Shown: positions 21,082 to 30,427, counted from the first letter of the stretch. The stretch is 64,000 nucleotides of DNA from Bradyrhizobium hereditatis (GCF_020329435.1 NZ_JAGKJK010000001.1:1-64000); one strand, 5' to 3'. Numbers and translations are program-made. The notes: a model not told the origin generated them from the sequence alone.

Positions 21082-21504
21082 ATGTCGCTTCAAATGGTTT
21101 TGCTGCCGGTTTTCGTTCAAATCGGGCTCACTTTCGCCCTGCTGTTCTGGATGGTGACGGCCCGCACCAAGGCGGTGAAGGCCCGTGAAACCAGCCTGAA
21201 GGACATCGCGGCGGGACAGCCGAAATATCCGGCCCGTGTGGCCCAGATCGGCAATTGCTTCTCGAACCAGTTCGAAGTACCCGTCCTGTTCTACTTCCTG
21301 ATCGCGCTGGCGCTGCCGCTGCGGCGGGCCGATCTCTTCATCGTGCTGATGTCCTGGGTATTCGTGGTGACGCGATTTGCCCATGCCGGCATTTTCGTCA
21401 CCACCAACAACATCCAGCAGCGCAGCCTCGCCTGGTTCGCCGGCGCGCTGGTGCTGCTGGCGATGTGGATCTACTTCGCGCTGAAGCTGCTGCTTCTGAT
21501 CTGA
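21082..21504 (+). CDS. MAPEG family membrane protein
   Basis: A 140-residue protein with four hydrophobic segments, the MAPEG layout (membrane-associated proteins in eicosanoid and glutathione metabolism). The conserved part is QIGNCFSNQFEVPVLFYFLIALAL, followed by RFAHAGIFVTTNNIQQRSLAW, which are recognisable MAPEG motifs (N...E.P and R..H). Bacterial members are mostly uncharacterised; some have glutathione transferase activity. ATG 21082 follows a GGGGGAG site. Confidence 0.8.
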   Translation: MSLQMVLLPVFVQIGLTFALLFWMVTARTKAVKARETSLKDIAAGQPKYPARVAQIGNCFSNQFEVPVLFYFLIALALPLRRADLFIVLMSWVFVVTRFAHAGIFVTTNNIQQRSLAWFAGALVLLAMWIYFALKLLLLI

Positions 21505-21575
21505 TTTTTGTTTGACGCGTTTTCTTCACGCGAACCGGTACCCACTTCGCTCGAAAACGCTATGGAAAGCTCTTG

Positions 21576-22874
21576 ATGACTCCCGCTGCCCGCCTCTCCG
21601 CCGCCATCGAACTGATCGACACCATCGACGCCGAACGCGTTCCCGCGGCGAAAGCGTTGAAGGAGTGGGGCACCGCGCACCGCTACGCCGGTTCGGGCGA
21701 CCGCGCCGCGATCTCTGGCCTGATCTGGGACGTGCTGCGGCGGCGCTCATCGAGCGCATTTCTGATGGACGCGGATACGCCCCGCGCCCGCGTGCTCGGC
21801 ATGCTCAAGCTCGAGCGCGGCATGGATGTCGACGCTATCGCCGCGCTCTGCGACGGCTCGCGCTTTGCGCCGGAGCCGCTAACAGCGGCCGAACGCTCCG
21901 CGCTCACCGCGCGCTCGCTGGAGGGCGCGCCGCCGCACATCGCCGGCGATTATCCGGAATGGCTCGATCCGCATCTCGCCGCCGTGTTCGGCGAGGATCG
22001 CGTGGCGGAGGCGACCGCGATGGCAAGCCGCGCGCCGCTGGATCTCCGCGTCAACACGCTCAAGGCCAAGCGCGAGAAGGTGCAGGCGTCGCTGAGGCAT
22101 CTCGGCGCCAAGCCGACGCCGTGGTCGCCGATCGGCCTGCGCATCGAGCTCGGCGCCGACGCGCGCAATCCGGGCGTTCACGCCGAGGAAGATTTCGTCA
22201 AGGGCGCGATCGAAGTGCAGGACGAAGGCTCGCAGCTTGCCGCGCTGTTCACGGCCGCAAAGGCCGGCGAGCAGGTGATCGATCTCTGCGCCGGCGCCGG
22301 CGGCAAGACGCTGGCGCTTGCGGCGATGATGGGCGGCAAGGGCCGGCTGATCGCAACCGACCGCGACAAGCGCCAGCTAGCGCCGATCTTCGAGCGGCTC
22401 TCGCGCGCCGGCGTCCACAATGCCGAGGTCCGCGCGCCGAAGGGCGACGCTGATCCATTGGCCGACATCAAGGCCTCGGCCGATCTCGTGCTGATCGACG
22501 CGCCCTGCACGGGAACCGGCACCTGGCGCCGCAACCCCGATGCCAAATGGCGCATGCGCCCCGGCGCGCTCGAGATCCGCTTGAAGGACCAGGCCGAAGT
22601 GCTTGATCGCGCGGCAGCGATGGTCAAGCCCGGCGGCCGCATTGCCTATGTCACATGTTCGGTGTTGCCGAGCGAAAACGGCGAGCAGGTGCGCGCCTTC
22701 GTCGCGCGCCATCCGGAGTTTTCAATTCAGCCATTGAACGAGACGGCGAGCGTGCTGTGGGACAAGGCGGAAGATTTTGAGAGGACAGCGCTGAGGTCGG
22801 CCGAAGGCTGGCTGATGACGCCGCGGCGAACAGGCACGGACGGGTTTTTTGTCTCGGTGCTTAGGAAGCGATGA
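21576..22874 (+). CDS. rsmB: 16S rRNA (cytosine-967-C5)-methyltransferase RsmB
   Basis: The 432-residue protein has a NusB-like RNA-binding N-terminal domain (about 1-140) and a Rossmann methyltransferase domain. VIDLCAGAGGKTLALAA is the SAM-binding motif I. The two cysteines of the RNA m5C family are in LIDAPCTGTGTWRRNPD (catalytic-loop motif IV) and YVTCSVLPSENGEQ (motif VI). It modifies the 16S rRNA during 30S assembly. A TTG three bases before the ATG could also serve as start. It is well placed between guaB and guaA, as in related genomes. Confidence 0.93.
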   Translation: MTPAARLSAAIELIDTIDAERVPAAKALKEWGTAHRYAGSGDRAAISGLIWDVLRRRSSSAFLMDADTPRARVLGMLKLERGMDVDAIAALCDGSRFAPEPLTAAERSALTARSLEGAPPHIAGDYPEWLDPHLAAVFGEDRVAEATAMASRAPLDLRVNTLKAKREKVQASLRHLGAKPTPWSPIGLRIELGADARNPGVHAEEDFVKGAIEVQDEGSQLAALFTAAKAGEQVIDLCAGAGGKTLALAAMMGGKGRLIATDRDKRQLAPIFERLSRAGVHNAEVRAPKGDADPLADIKASADLVLIDAPCTGTGTWRRNPDAKWRMRPGALEIRLKDQAEVLDRAAAMVKPGGRIAYVTCSVLPSENGEQVRAFVARHPEFSIQPLNETASVLWDKAEDFERTALRSAEGWLMTPRRTGTDGFFVSVLRKR

Positions 22875-22885
22875 TCGCTAAATGT

Positions 22886-22972
22886 GTAGGGTGGGTTAGC
22901 GCAGCGTAACCCACCGATGTCTCGAATGCCGTTCGACCTGCGGTGGGTTACGCCTTCGGTAATCCACCCTAC
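22886..22972. repeat. GTAGGGTGGGTTA palindromic repeat
   Basis: The 87-base element opens GTAGGGTGGGTTAGCG and closes GTAATCCACCCTAC, so its ends are inverted. Each half also folds on itself (GGTGGGTTACGCC, and GGGTTAGCGCAGCGTAACCC). It sits just after rsmB and may also serve in transcript ending. Confidence 0.7.
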
Positions 22973-23002
22973 GAACTAACGCCTACGGCACAACTCCATC
23001 CC

Positions 23003-23117
23003 CGTCATTGCGAGCCAACGGGTCGCGCGAATGCGCGCCCGATGACAGGCTCCGCGAAGCAATCCATCGCGCGGCATAGCGGAGAATGCTTCGTCGCATT
23101 CGCTCCTCGCAATGACG
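23003..23117. repeat. CGTCATTGCGAG repeat, copy 2, with an inserted module
   Basis: This copy has the same ends as the element at 39875-39957 (CGTCATTGCGAG... / ...CGCAATGACGG). Inside its left arm, at 23018-23054, is an extra stretch running from ACGGGTCGCGCGAATG to CCCGATGACAGGCTCCG. The same stretch occurs at 28265-28302 and, reversed, within 35264-35330. Confidence 0.75.
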
Positions 23118-23162
23118 GCGTTAGGCCGTCGGGCCGCGTTGCGAACGCCTCGCGCAAGCAGC

Positions 23163-23537
23163 TCAATGCGCCAGATGGTTCGCCGAACCCTGCCGGATCT
23201 TCCCCCGCTCATCGAGCCGCAGATATTCGCAGATCTGCGCGCCGCGTTCGTTCTGGTAGAACACGACGACGCTGTCGGGACTGACATAAGTGTCGATCAG
23301 GTCGAAATGCAGGTTGGGCAGCAGCTGGAACGCCTTGCTCCAGTACATGCGAAGCTGGTCCTTGCCGCGCAGCGTGCCGCTAGCGTCCAGGCCAAGCGCC
23401 ACGATCTTGTCCGAGGTCATCTCGGCATCTTCGGCATAGAGCGCGAGGATGCGCTCGAGATCGTGCGAGTTCCAGGCCGCGATCCACTCCCGGCCGAGCG
23501 CGGCCAGATCGGCCGCCGCGTAGTGCTGGCGTTGCAT
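23163..23537 (-). CDS. SnoaL/NTF2-like fold protein
   Basis: The 124-residue single-domain protein begins with a helix bearing LGREWIAAWNSHDLERILALYAEDAEM, the usual start of SnoaL-like polyketide cyclase/NTF2-like proteins. Strands such as VVVFYQNERGAQICEYLRLDERGKI follow. These proteins make a cone-shaped pocket; many are small enzymes or ligand binders of unknown substrate. ATG 23537 has GGGAGGAAA as ribosome-binding site. The upstream region shared with guaA contains an inverted pair, GGTCA (23572) and TGACC (23584), which may be an operator. Confidence 0.75.
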   Translation of the reverse strand: MQRQHYAAADLAALGREWIAAWNSHDLERILALYAEDAEMTSDKIVALGLDASGTLRGKDQLRMYWSKAFQLLPNLHFDLIDTYVSPDSVVVFYQNERGAQICEYLRLDERGKIRQGSANHLAH

Positions 23538-23676
23538 GGTTTCCTCCCTTTCCCGCCGTAAGGGCAAATTAGGTCAATAATACTGACCCATAGCTTCCTG
23601 TCCATCCCCTAAGAAGAATGTGGGCCGTCCGTCTGCCGCGGTTGCGGGGGCGGTCGCCGTCGCGTATCTGCTTGCC

Positions 23677-25275
23677 ATGACAGCCCAACAACAAGCCCGC
23701 GAGTCGTCGACGCCTTCAGTGGCCTCGGCGCATGACAAGATTCTGATCGTCGACTTCGGCAGTCAGGTGACGCAACTGATCGCCCGCCGCGTGCGCGAGG
23801 AGGGCGTCTATTCCGAGATCGTGCCGTTCCAGAAGGCCGAAGCCGCCTTCGACGAGATGAAGCCGAAAGCGGTGATCCTCTCCGGCGGCCCGGAATCGGT
23901 GCACGAAACAGGCTCGCCGCGCGCTCCGCAAAAAATCTTCGATTCCGGCGTACCCGTGCTCGGCATCTGCTACGGCCAGATGACCATGGCGGCCCAGCTC
24001 GGCGGCGAGGTCGAGGGCGGGCACCACCGCGAATTCGGCCGCGCCGATCTCGAGGTCAAGACGGCGAGCAAACTGTTCGACGAGACCTGGTCGATGGGCG
24101 AAAAGCATCCGGTCTGGATGAGCCATGGCGACCGCATCACCAAGATGCCGCCGGGCTTCACTGTCGCCGGCGTCTCGCCGAACGCGCCGTTCGCGGTGAT
24201 CCAGGACGAGAAGCGCAAATATTACGGCCTGATGTTCCACCCCGAAGTGGTGCACACGCCCGACGGCGCCAAACTGCTCCGCAATTTCGTCCGCAAGGTC
24301 GCCGGCTTCACCGGCGACTGGACCATGCGCGCCTTCCGCGAGGAAGCGATCGAGAAGATCCGCGCCCAGGTCGGCAAGGGCAGGGTGATCTGCGGCCTCT
24401 CCGGCGGCGTCGATTCCGCTGTCGCCGCGGTGCTGATCCATGAAGCGATCGGCGACCAGCTCACCTGCGTCTTCGTCGACCACGGCCTGCTTCGGCTGAA
24501 GGAAGCCGAGACGGTCGTCGACCTGTTCCGGCATCACTACAACATCCCGCTGGTGCATGTTGATGCATCGAAGCAATTCCTCGGCGAGCTCAAGGGCGTC
24601 AGCGATCCCGAACAGAAGCGCAAGACGATCGGCCGCCTCTTCATCGACGTGTTCGAGCAGGAGGCCAAGAAGATCGGCGGCGCCGAATTCCTGGCGCAGG
24701 GCACGCTCTATCCTGACGTGATCGAAAGCGTCTCCTTCACCGGCGGCCCGTCGGTGACGATCAAGTCGCACCACAATGTCGGCGGCTTGCCTGATCGCAT
24801 GAACATGAAGCTGGTCGAGCCCTTGCGCGAATTGTTCAAGGACGAAGTCCGCGTGCTAGGCCGCGAGCTCGGCCTGCCCGAAATCTTCGTCGGCCGCCAC
24901 CCATTCCCGGGCCCGGGCCTCGCCATCCGCTGCCCCGGCGACATCACCAAGGAAAAGCTCGACATCCTCCGCAGCGCGGATGCCGTCTATATCGACCAGA
25001 TCCGCAAAGCCGGCCTCTACGACCAGATCTGGCAGGCTTTTGCGGTGCTGCTGCCGGTGAAGACTGTCGGCGTGATGGGCGATGGCCGCACTTACGAATA
25101 CGTCGTCGGCCTGCGCGCCGTCACCTCCACCGACGGCATGACGGCAGACTTCTATCCCTTCGACATGAGCTTCCTCGGCCAGACCGCCACGCGCATCATC
25201 AACGAGGTGAAGGGGGTGAATAGGGTGGTGTACGACGTGACGAGCAAGCCGCCGGGGACGATCGAGTGGGAGTGA
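23677..25275 (+). CDS. guaA: GMP synthase (glutamine-hydrolysing)
   Basis: The 532-residue enzyme aminates XMP to GMP using glutamine and ATP. The N-terminal class I glutamine amidotransferase domain (about 20-215) contains [10 protein letters not shown] with the catalytic Cys and FHPEVVHT with the His-Glu pair. The ATP-pyrophosphatase domain holds the P-loop LSGGVDSAV, and the C-terminal dimerisation domain ends with the conserved [12 protein letters not shown] 23677 was chosen; a further upstream start adds 19 unconserved hydrophobic residues. Together with guaB it forms the local GMP branch. Confidence 0.97.
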   Translation: MTAQQQARESSTPSVASAHDKILIVDFGSQVTQLIARRVREEGVYSEIVPFQKAEAAFDEMKPKAVILSGGPESVHETGSPRAPQKIFDSGVPVLGICYGQMTMAAQLGGEVEGGHHREFGRADLEVKTASKLFDETWSMGEKHPVWMSHGDRITKMPPGFTVAGVSPNAPFAVIQDEKRKYYGLMFHPEVVHTPDGAKLLRNFVRKVAGFTGDWTMRAFREEAIEKIRAQVGKGRVICGLSGGVDSAVAAVLIHEAIGDQLTCVFVDHGLLRLKEAETVVDLFRHHYNIPLVHVDASKQFLGELKGVSDPEQKRKTIGRLFIDVFEQEAKKIGGAEFLAQGTLYPDVIESVSFTGGPSVTIKSHHNVGGLPDRMNMKLVEPLRELFKDEVRVLGRELGLPEIFVGRHPFPGPGLAIRCPGDITKEKLDILRSADAVYIDQIRKAGLYDQIWQAFAVLLPVKTVGVMGDGRTYEYVVGLRAVTSTDGMTADFYPFDMSFLGQTATRIINEVKGVNRVVYDVTSKPPGTIEWE

Positions 25276-25305
25276 GCACGAGGCTCTCACTATCGCGCGC
25301 ATTTC

Positions 25306-26105
25306 ATGAGCACTATGTCTAGTGTTCCCGATGAAATCGCTGAGCAGCTACAGCAGGCGCTTGCCGTCATCGAGCGGCATCTCAGCGGTCAGGTTCATGC
25401 TATCCATCTGTTCGGCTCTGCTATCGACGGCGGGCTGAAGCCGCATAGCGACATCGATTTGCTGGTTACTATCCGTGCCGCGCTTTCGCCTGCCGCGCGC
25501 ACCTCGCTCATGACGGACTTGCTGGCGGTGTCGGGAACGCCGACGGGCGGCACGCCGCTGCGTCCGCTGGAAGTGACAGTCGTCGTCAAAGCCGAAGTAG
25601 TGCCATGGCGCTATTCCCCAAGGCGCGAACTGCAATTCGGCGAGTGGCTGCGCGGCGACCTGAAACGCGGGATCATCGAACCTCCTGTCGAAGATCGTGA
25701 TCTTGCGATCCTGTTGACAAAGCTGCGTCGGCACAGTGTCGCCTTGAAGGGCCCATTGCGTCCGATTTTTTCGATCCTGTGCCGCCGGCCGACTTTCGCC
25801 GCGCGCTGCACGAAACATTGTCACTGTGGAATTGTGAGGACGATCTCCGCGGCGACGAGAGGAACATCATTCTTACGCTCGCCCGCATCTGGTTCAGCAC
25901 CTGCACGGGCGAAATCGCATCCAAGGATGCTGCGGCCCGATGGACGCTTGAACGCCTGCCACACCAGCATTGGCCCGTCATGGAGACGGCGCTGCGGGCC
26001 CATCTCGGCGGGGGCGGAGACGATCTGGGTGATCGTCTCGATGAAGTCCTGGCCTTCGCCCGTTTCTGCAAGGCGGAAATCATCTCGCCGTCACTTCCAC
26101 AGTGA
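25306..26105 (+). pseudogene. Frameshifted aadA-like aminoglycoside 3''-adenylyltransferase
   Basis: The first frame (25306 to about 25748) encodes AIHLFGSAIDGGLKPHSDIDLLVTI, the GS...D-x-D nucleotidyltransferase motif of AadA, then LRPLEVTVVV with the likely catalytic Glu and PWRYSPRRELQFGEW. From about 25746 the similarity continues one frame over: EGPIASDFFDPVPPADFRRAL, then ERNIILTLARIWFS and KDAAARWTLERLP, to the stop at 26105. Joined, the product is about 266 residues, the normal AadA length. One base is missing at about 25743-25749. AadA enzymes inactivate streptomycin and spectinomycin; as written this gene would give only a truncated product. A sequencing error is possible. Confidence 0.8.
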
Positions 26106-26390
26106 TCGCTCGCCCGTTGGTCTGCCCCTGCAAACTGGCGCATTGGGATTAGAGTTTTCAGCGCATAAGGTGGTGATAAAACGGCTGCAGATTGATTTGC
26201 CTTCCCTCCAAGCGCAAGCTCGCTTGCGCGAGTGTGACGACGTGCGGCGGGTTACGCCAATTGCTAACCCCGCCTTACGTGCTGCTCCGCAGCCCGCTTA
26301 CCGTGACGGTCACCCCGGCGCAAACGCGGGATGTGTGGTGCGAGGCTACATGGTACGACATCGGGATCGCCTTTTTTGGAGTGATCCTCG
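26106..26390. other. Intergenic stretch with a repeat fragment
   Basis: No gene is supported here. A palindromic fragment at 26245-26274 (GCGGCGGGTTACGCC ... TAACCCCGCC) is related to the GGTGGGTTA repeat at 22886-22972. The rest holds the presumed promoter of the broken serine hydrolase, with GGAG about nine bases before its ATG. Confidence 0.5.
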
Positions 26391-27640
26391 ATGCCTGTCA
26401 CGACCGCCGCTAGCCAACAGCCTGCAACCGCCGCCGAAACCGATCCGCAAACGCTGGGCTGGATGCAGGGCTTTCCCCCGCCGCCGGATAAGACCATCAC
26501 CTTCCACGACGGATCATTCCGCAGTTTCCCCGAACTGCGCTGGGCGTGGAGCAATATCCGCCAGTTGGTGCCCACCGTGAATGTCTGGCGCGGAGCAGGA
26601 CCCGCATCGGTGCTGCCGCGCGAGGATCATGATATCGGCGCGTCCGCATCGGTCACGATGGACGGGCGGCCGATGACGTTTGCGCGCATGATCGAGGAAA
26701 CTTATGCCGACGGCATTGCCGTGCTGCACCGGGGCAAACTGATCTACGAGCGCTATCTTGGCGCGCTGAAGCCGCATAAGCCGCACATCGCGATGTCGGT
26801 CACCAAATCGTTCACCGGCACGCTCGCCGGCATTCTGGTGGCGGAAGGCAAGATCGACCCGCAGGCGCCGGTCACGGACTATGTGCCGGAGCTGAAGACC
26901 AGCGCGTTCGGTGATGCGCGCGTGCACGAGGCGATGGATATGACGACAGGCCTCGAATACACCGAGGTCTATACCGACAAGAATTCCGGCGTGTTTGGGC
27001 TCAGACGGGCGAACGGAATGGCGCCGATCGAGCCGGGCTACGCGGGCCCAACCAATATTTTCGATTTCCTGTGCGCGCAGAAGAAGCAGGGCGAGCACGG
27101 CAAGGCATTCGCCTACAAGACCGTCAATTCAGACGTGCTGGCCGGCGCGCGAGCGGAATGACCCTGTCCGATCTGCTGTCGGAGCGCATCTGGATTCCAA
27201 TGGGTGCGGAAGAGGACGCGCATTATCACGTCGATCGCATCGGCACCGAAAGCGGCGGTGGCGGGCTTTCGACGACACTGCGCGATCTCGCCCGCTTCGG
27301 CGAGATGATCCGCAATCACGGCCGCTTCAACGGCCGCCAGATCGTGCCGTCTCAAGTCGTCGACGACATTGCGCGCGGCGGCGATCCCGAAAAATTCAAG
27401 CCGGCCGGCTACACCACATTGCCCGGCGCCTCATACCGGAACCAGTGGTGGGTGACGCATAATGCGCACGGCGCCTTCATGGCGCGTGGCGTTCACGGGC
27501 AGGGCATCTATATCGATCCGAAGGCCGAGATGGTGATCGCCCGCTATGCCTCGCATCCGGCCGCCGGCAACACCGCCAACGACCCCGTGACGCTGCCGGC
27601 TTACATGGCGCTAGCGAAGGATCTGATGGCGGGAGGCTGA
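26391..27640 (+). pseudogene. Broken beta-lactamase-fold serine hydrolase
   Basis: The first frame (26391 to about 27143) contains MSVTKSFTGTLAGIL, the SxxK motif of class C beta-lactamase/penicillin-binding-protein-like hydrolases, and later AYKTVNSDVLA with the YxN motif. Similarity then resumes in another frame with RRASGMTLSDLLSERIW, ending with HGQGIYIDPKAEMVIARYAS (the KTG-equivalent region) at 27640. Relatives usually read DVLAWV-x-RR, so about 10 bases are missing near 27143. The complete protein would be about 420 residues. All catalytic motifs are still present, but on two frames. Confidence 0.75.
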
Positions 27641-27833
27641 CGCAATCCGCTCTAAGGACCTGTGCGTCCTACGAGCTAATACAGCCATTCCCCGCGAGAT
27701 CGGCCAAGTCGGCAGCTCATGCTTGCTCCCAAATGTGAAGTGGCACACAGACAAGAGCTGTCCGATCTGATTTGTACAAAGTGGATGGCCGCCCCTCAGC
27801 TCCGCTACGGGCCGTTCGTTTAGGAGTATCGTT

Positions 27834-27905
27834 ATGCGCGGTTTTAATCGCACGGCTATTACGATTTGCCTCTCTCTCATTCTTGAGTCCATCTTGAGCG
27901 GGTGA
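27834..27905 (+). CDS. Possible 23-residue hydrophobic peptide
   Basis: ATG 27834 follows TTAGGAG with good spacing and encodes MRGFNRTAITICLSLILESILSG, one short hydrophobic helix with a basic N terminus. A terminator-like hairpin lies 50 bases downstream, so it could be a tiny transcription unit. No family is known. The reading frame is short enough to be chance. Confidence 0.25.
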   Translation: MRGFNRTAITICLSLILESILSG

Positions 27906-27955
27906 ACCAAAAGAGGTTTCGCGTGCGCTGATTACCGCGTACAGAGATTTATTGG

Positions 27956-27982
27956 GCCCCGCCGGCGACGGACGGGGCTTTT
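27956..27982 (+). terminator. Rho-independent terminator-like hairpin
   Basis: GCCCCG (27956-27961) pairs with CGGGGC (27973-27978) around an 11-base loop and is followed by TTTT and a T-rich stretch. It would end rightward transcripts, possibly of the small peptide at 27834. Confidence 0.55.
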
Positions 27983-28044
27983 CTATTTCTTTTCTCCGCC
28001 CACTGCTGCCCGGCGGTGCCCCTGTGAACAAGGACACAGGGGTC

Positions 28045-28218
28045 ATGTGGTACTTTTGGCCCGATTTAGCATTTGATCTTGTCAAAGGGCTGGTAGCCGG
28101 AAGTGCTTCTATGGCGCTTCAAGCGCTTGCTCCCAGGACGCTTCGCGCTTTGAAGCGGTTGCGAGCGCGTTGGTCTGCCCGGAAAGCTGCAAGAAAAGCA
28201 TCCCGTAGGAAAGAATAG
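28045..28218 (+). CDS. Possible small basic hypothetical protein
   Basis: A 57-residue reading frame from ATG 28045: a hydrophobic start (MWYFWPDLAFDLVKGLVAG), then a strongly basic C-terminal half (LKRLRARWSARKAARKASRRKE). A weak AGGGG precedes the ATG. It may be extended upstream to 27952. No homologue is recognised and it lies in a repeat-rich stretch (27641-28341) that otherwise holds no recognisable gene. Confidence 0.25.
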   Translation: MWYFWPDLAFDLVKGLVAGSASMALQALAPRTLRALKRLRARWSARKAARKASRRKE

Positions 28219-28264
28219 CTTGGCGTATTCCGCCGTCGCTCAGCTTGTAAGGTCGATTGACCCC

Positions 28265-28302
28265 ACGGGTCAACGCGAAGCGCGGCCCGATGATAGGCTC
28301 CG
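28265..28302. repeat. Copy of the ACGGGT...GGCTCCG module
   Basis: Runs from ACGGGTCAACGCGAAG to GGCCCGATGATAGGCTCCG and continues into GGCGTAATCCACCGC, part of a different palindromic repeat type. It is a slightly diverged copy of the module at 23018-23054. Confidence 0.65.
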
Positions 28303-28341
28303 GCGTAATCCACCGCATTACCTCATCAGAACGAGTTGGTG

Positions 28342-29055
28342 CTAATCAGGCTTGAGGTTATCGAGGAGCGCACTCCAGCTCTCCCGCCGCAGACCTTTGC
28401 CCCACACGATTTCGAATGTCGCACGTGACGCGCGAGGATGCTGCATCGCTTCGACGAACGCTTCGGCAACATCCGCGCGGGCAATGCGGTTGCGAAACGC
28501 CAGGGGTAGGGTGCCCTGGCTGACATTGACTGCACGCTCGCCGCCCGGCCGGTCGAGGAGGAAGCCGACGCGGATAATCGTGTAGTCCAAGTCGCTACTG
28601 CGGATTTTGTCTTCGACGCGTCGACGCCAAACCAGCGTATTCCGCTTGAGCAGGTTGATCAGGAAACCCGCCAGTGAGTTCGTCTTGATACCGATCGAGT
28701 TCAGATAGACGAAGCGACCCCGGAACCCGGCGCTTCGCGCTGCCGTGAGCGTATGGATGACTCCGTCGTAGTCTGTCGTCTTGACGAGGTTTTCCGAGGC
28801 GTATCGTCCGCTCGGCGCGCCGGCGGTGAAGATGATGTGGTCCACATCTCGCAATGCAGGTGGGAGCGTGTCCGCCTTCGTGAGGTCTCCGGCGACTACC
28901 TCAAACGCGGAGCCCAGCTCGGCAAAAGCTCTGGCAGGATCGCGAGCCAGCACGCGAACTTCATAGCTTCGTTCGTGCAGCAGCCTGGCGATCAGGCGCC
29001 CGGTACCCCGTGTGCCTCCGACAACCAGGACGCGGTTTCCTCCAGCCTTGCTCAT
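28342..29055 (-). CDS. NAD(P)-binding atypical SDR (NmrA/SDR_a5-like)
   Basis: The 237-residue protein opens with VLVVGGTRGTGRLIARLL, the GxxGxxG dinucleotide-binding loop of atypical short-chain dehydrogenases. It continues with VVAGDLTKADTLPPAL and HIIFTAGAP, then YLNSIGIK and LDYTIIRVGFLLD, which are typical of NAD(P)H-binding NmrA-like and flavin-reductase-like proteins. It lacks the YxxxK triad of classical SDRs. Function is unknown. ATG 29055 (MSKAGGNRVLV) was preferred to 29088. Confidence 0.8.
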   Translation of the reverse strand: MSKAGGNRVLVVGGTRGTGRLIARLLHERSYEVRVLARDPARAFAELGSAFEVVAGDLTKADTLPPALRDVDHIIFTAGAPSGRYASENLVKTTDYDGVIHTLTAARSAGFRGRFVYLNSIGIKTNSLAGFLINLLKRNTLVWRRRVEDKIRSSDLDYTIIRVGFLLDRPGGERAVNVSQGTLPLAFRNRIARADVAEAFVEAMQHPRASRATFEIVWGKGLRRESWSALLDNLKPD

Positions 29056-29130
29056 CGGGACCCCGGCGCAAGTGCTTTTTCGCGACACCAGGATTACGGT
29101 GACAATGCACTAGGGTGACAATGCACTAGA

Positions 29131-29260
29131 TTGCAACGGCGACTTAGGGCCGCGTTTCACCGCTGCTTGGTTCCGTTTCATGCAAACGCAATCCACGGCG
29201 CTCGGACTGCATCGCTTCGCTGGCATGATGCAATTGGCTTATCGAGCGCAGCAAAACTGG
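29131..29260 (+). repeat. Direct repeat, left copy
   Basis: This stretch shares CGCGTTTCAC, GCTGCTTGG/GTTGCTTGG, CGCAATCCA, CTGCATCGCTTCGC and TTGGCT-ATCGAGCGC, in order and orientation, with 30428-30553. The two copies bracket the two membrane-protein genes between them. Confidence 0.65.
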
Positions 29261-29270
29261 GAGGAGTCCG

Positions 29271-29549
29271 ATGCTTCCCTATTTCGTAGCCGCAATCATC
29301 GTCATTGTGTTGCCGACGCTTTACGTCGCCGTGCGATACCGCGAGTATCGCAAGTTCCTCGCCGGCGCGTTCTTCGTCAGCAGCGGAATGCAACTATACG
29401 TCTACTTTGCGAAAATCCCGATCCCTCTGATCGGAACCGAGGCCGTCCAGTCGCCAGAGCTCAGCGCCGTGCGCGGCATGATCCACTTCGTGCTCTTCCT
29501 TGTCTGTCTGTATTTCGGGTGGTTCTTCCGCAAGCGATCCGCAGCTTAG
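29271..29549 (+). CDS. Small three-segment membrane protein
   Basis: A 92-residue protein with hydrophobic stretches at about 3-20, 28-45 and 70-86, and a basic end (WFFRKRSAA). No family is recognised. AACTGGGAGGAGTCCG gives a strong ribosome-binding site. It is followed 83 bases later by a methyltransferase-like membrane protein, and both lie between two direct repeats. Confidence 0.6.
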   Translation: MLPYFVAAIIVIVLPTLYVAVRYREYRKFLAGAFFVSSGMQLYVYFAKIPIPLIGTEAVQSPELSAVRGMIHFVLFLVCLYFGWFFRKRSAA

Positions 29550-29632
29550 CCGGCTGCCGCGCGGGATCTGCGAAGCTGCCAATGGTTCCATGTCCTCGCT
29601 GCCAGTGAGGGGAGTTCGAAAGGACGCAACCG

Positions 29633-30334
29633 ATGACTTCCGCTGTCGATCCTAAGCCGATGTCACGTACCAAGGCGATCCTCTACGCTGTAGGTTCGCC
29701 GTTGATCCTTGTGGCGCTGGTCTTCCTGCCGGCAGGCAGGGTCGACTGGACTCCCGGTTGGATCTTCATCGCGGTCCTGGTCTCGCTCTTCAGTCTTTCT
29801 GCGCTGCTGCTGGCGCGTGTGAATCCAATGATCTACCGCGCCCGCAGCCGCTTCCAACCGGGCACCAAGAAATGGGACCTGATCCTGCTCACGGCCTTGT
29901 TGCCGGCCATGATCGCTGAAATCCCTCTCGCGACGCTCGACGCTGGCAGGATGGGATGGTCGAATGTACCGCTATGGGTCGTTCTGATTGGCTATGTCCT
30001 GCTTGCCGGCGGCATCGCGGTCACGACCTTGGCTCAGGCTGTCAATCCATTCTTCGAGCCGGGCGTCCGCGTCCAGAACGAGCGCGCGCAGCACGTGATC
30101 ACGTCCGGGCCGTACAGATACGTCCGCCATCCCGGCTATGCTGCCGCGATTGCAATGTTTGTCGGAATTCCACTCGCGCTCGCCTCCTGGTGGGGCTTGC
30201 TGCCGGCTGGGCTGGCGATCGCGTTGCTGGTTGTCCGGACAGGTTGGGAGGATCGCCTGCTCCAGGCTGAGCTACCTGGCTATGCCGACTATGTTCGCCG
30301 AACGCGTCACAAGCTCGTGCCGGGCCTTTGGTGA
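29633..30334 (+). CDS. Isoprenylcysteine/phospholipid methyltransferase-like membrane protein
   Basis: The 233-residue protein has about five hydrophobic segments and the C-terminal signature VITSGPYRYVRHPGYAA followed by WEDRLLQAELPGYADYVRRTRHKLVPGLW. This is the cofactor-binding region of the ICMT/PEMT family of integral membrane SAM-dependent methyltransferases. Bacterial members act on lipids or small hydrophobic molecules, and the substrate is unknown. It is the second gene of the repeat-flanked pair. Confidence 0.8.
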   Translation: MTSAVDPKPMSRTKAILYAVGSPLILVALVFLPAGRVDWTPGWIFIAVLVSLFSLSALLLARVNPMIYRARSRFQPGTKKWDLILLTALLPAMIAEIPLATLDAGRMGWSNVPLWVVLIGYVLLAGGIAVTTLAQAVNPFFEPGVRVQNERAQHVITSGPYRYVRHPGYAAAIAMFVGIPLALASWWGLLPAGLAIALLVVRTGWEDRLLQAELPGYADYVRRTRHKLVPGLW

Positions 30335-30427
30335 CGGCTGCAAGCTGTTGACGGCATTTTTATGCCTGCTGGTGCACAAAGCGCTTGAAGTTACGAAAGT
30401 GCACTAACTGAATTACGGTGCACCAAA

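Noticed and set aside
25766..25771. A run of six T in the aadA-like gene as the site of a slippage frameshift
   Set aside because: The second frame already matches AadA before the T run (EGPIASDFFDPVP), so the shift lies upstream, at about 25743-25749.
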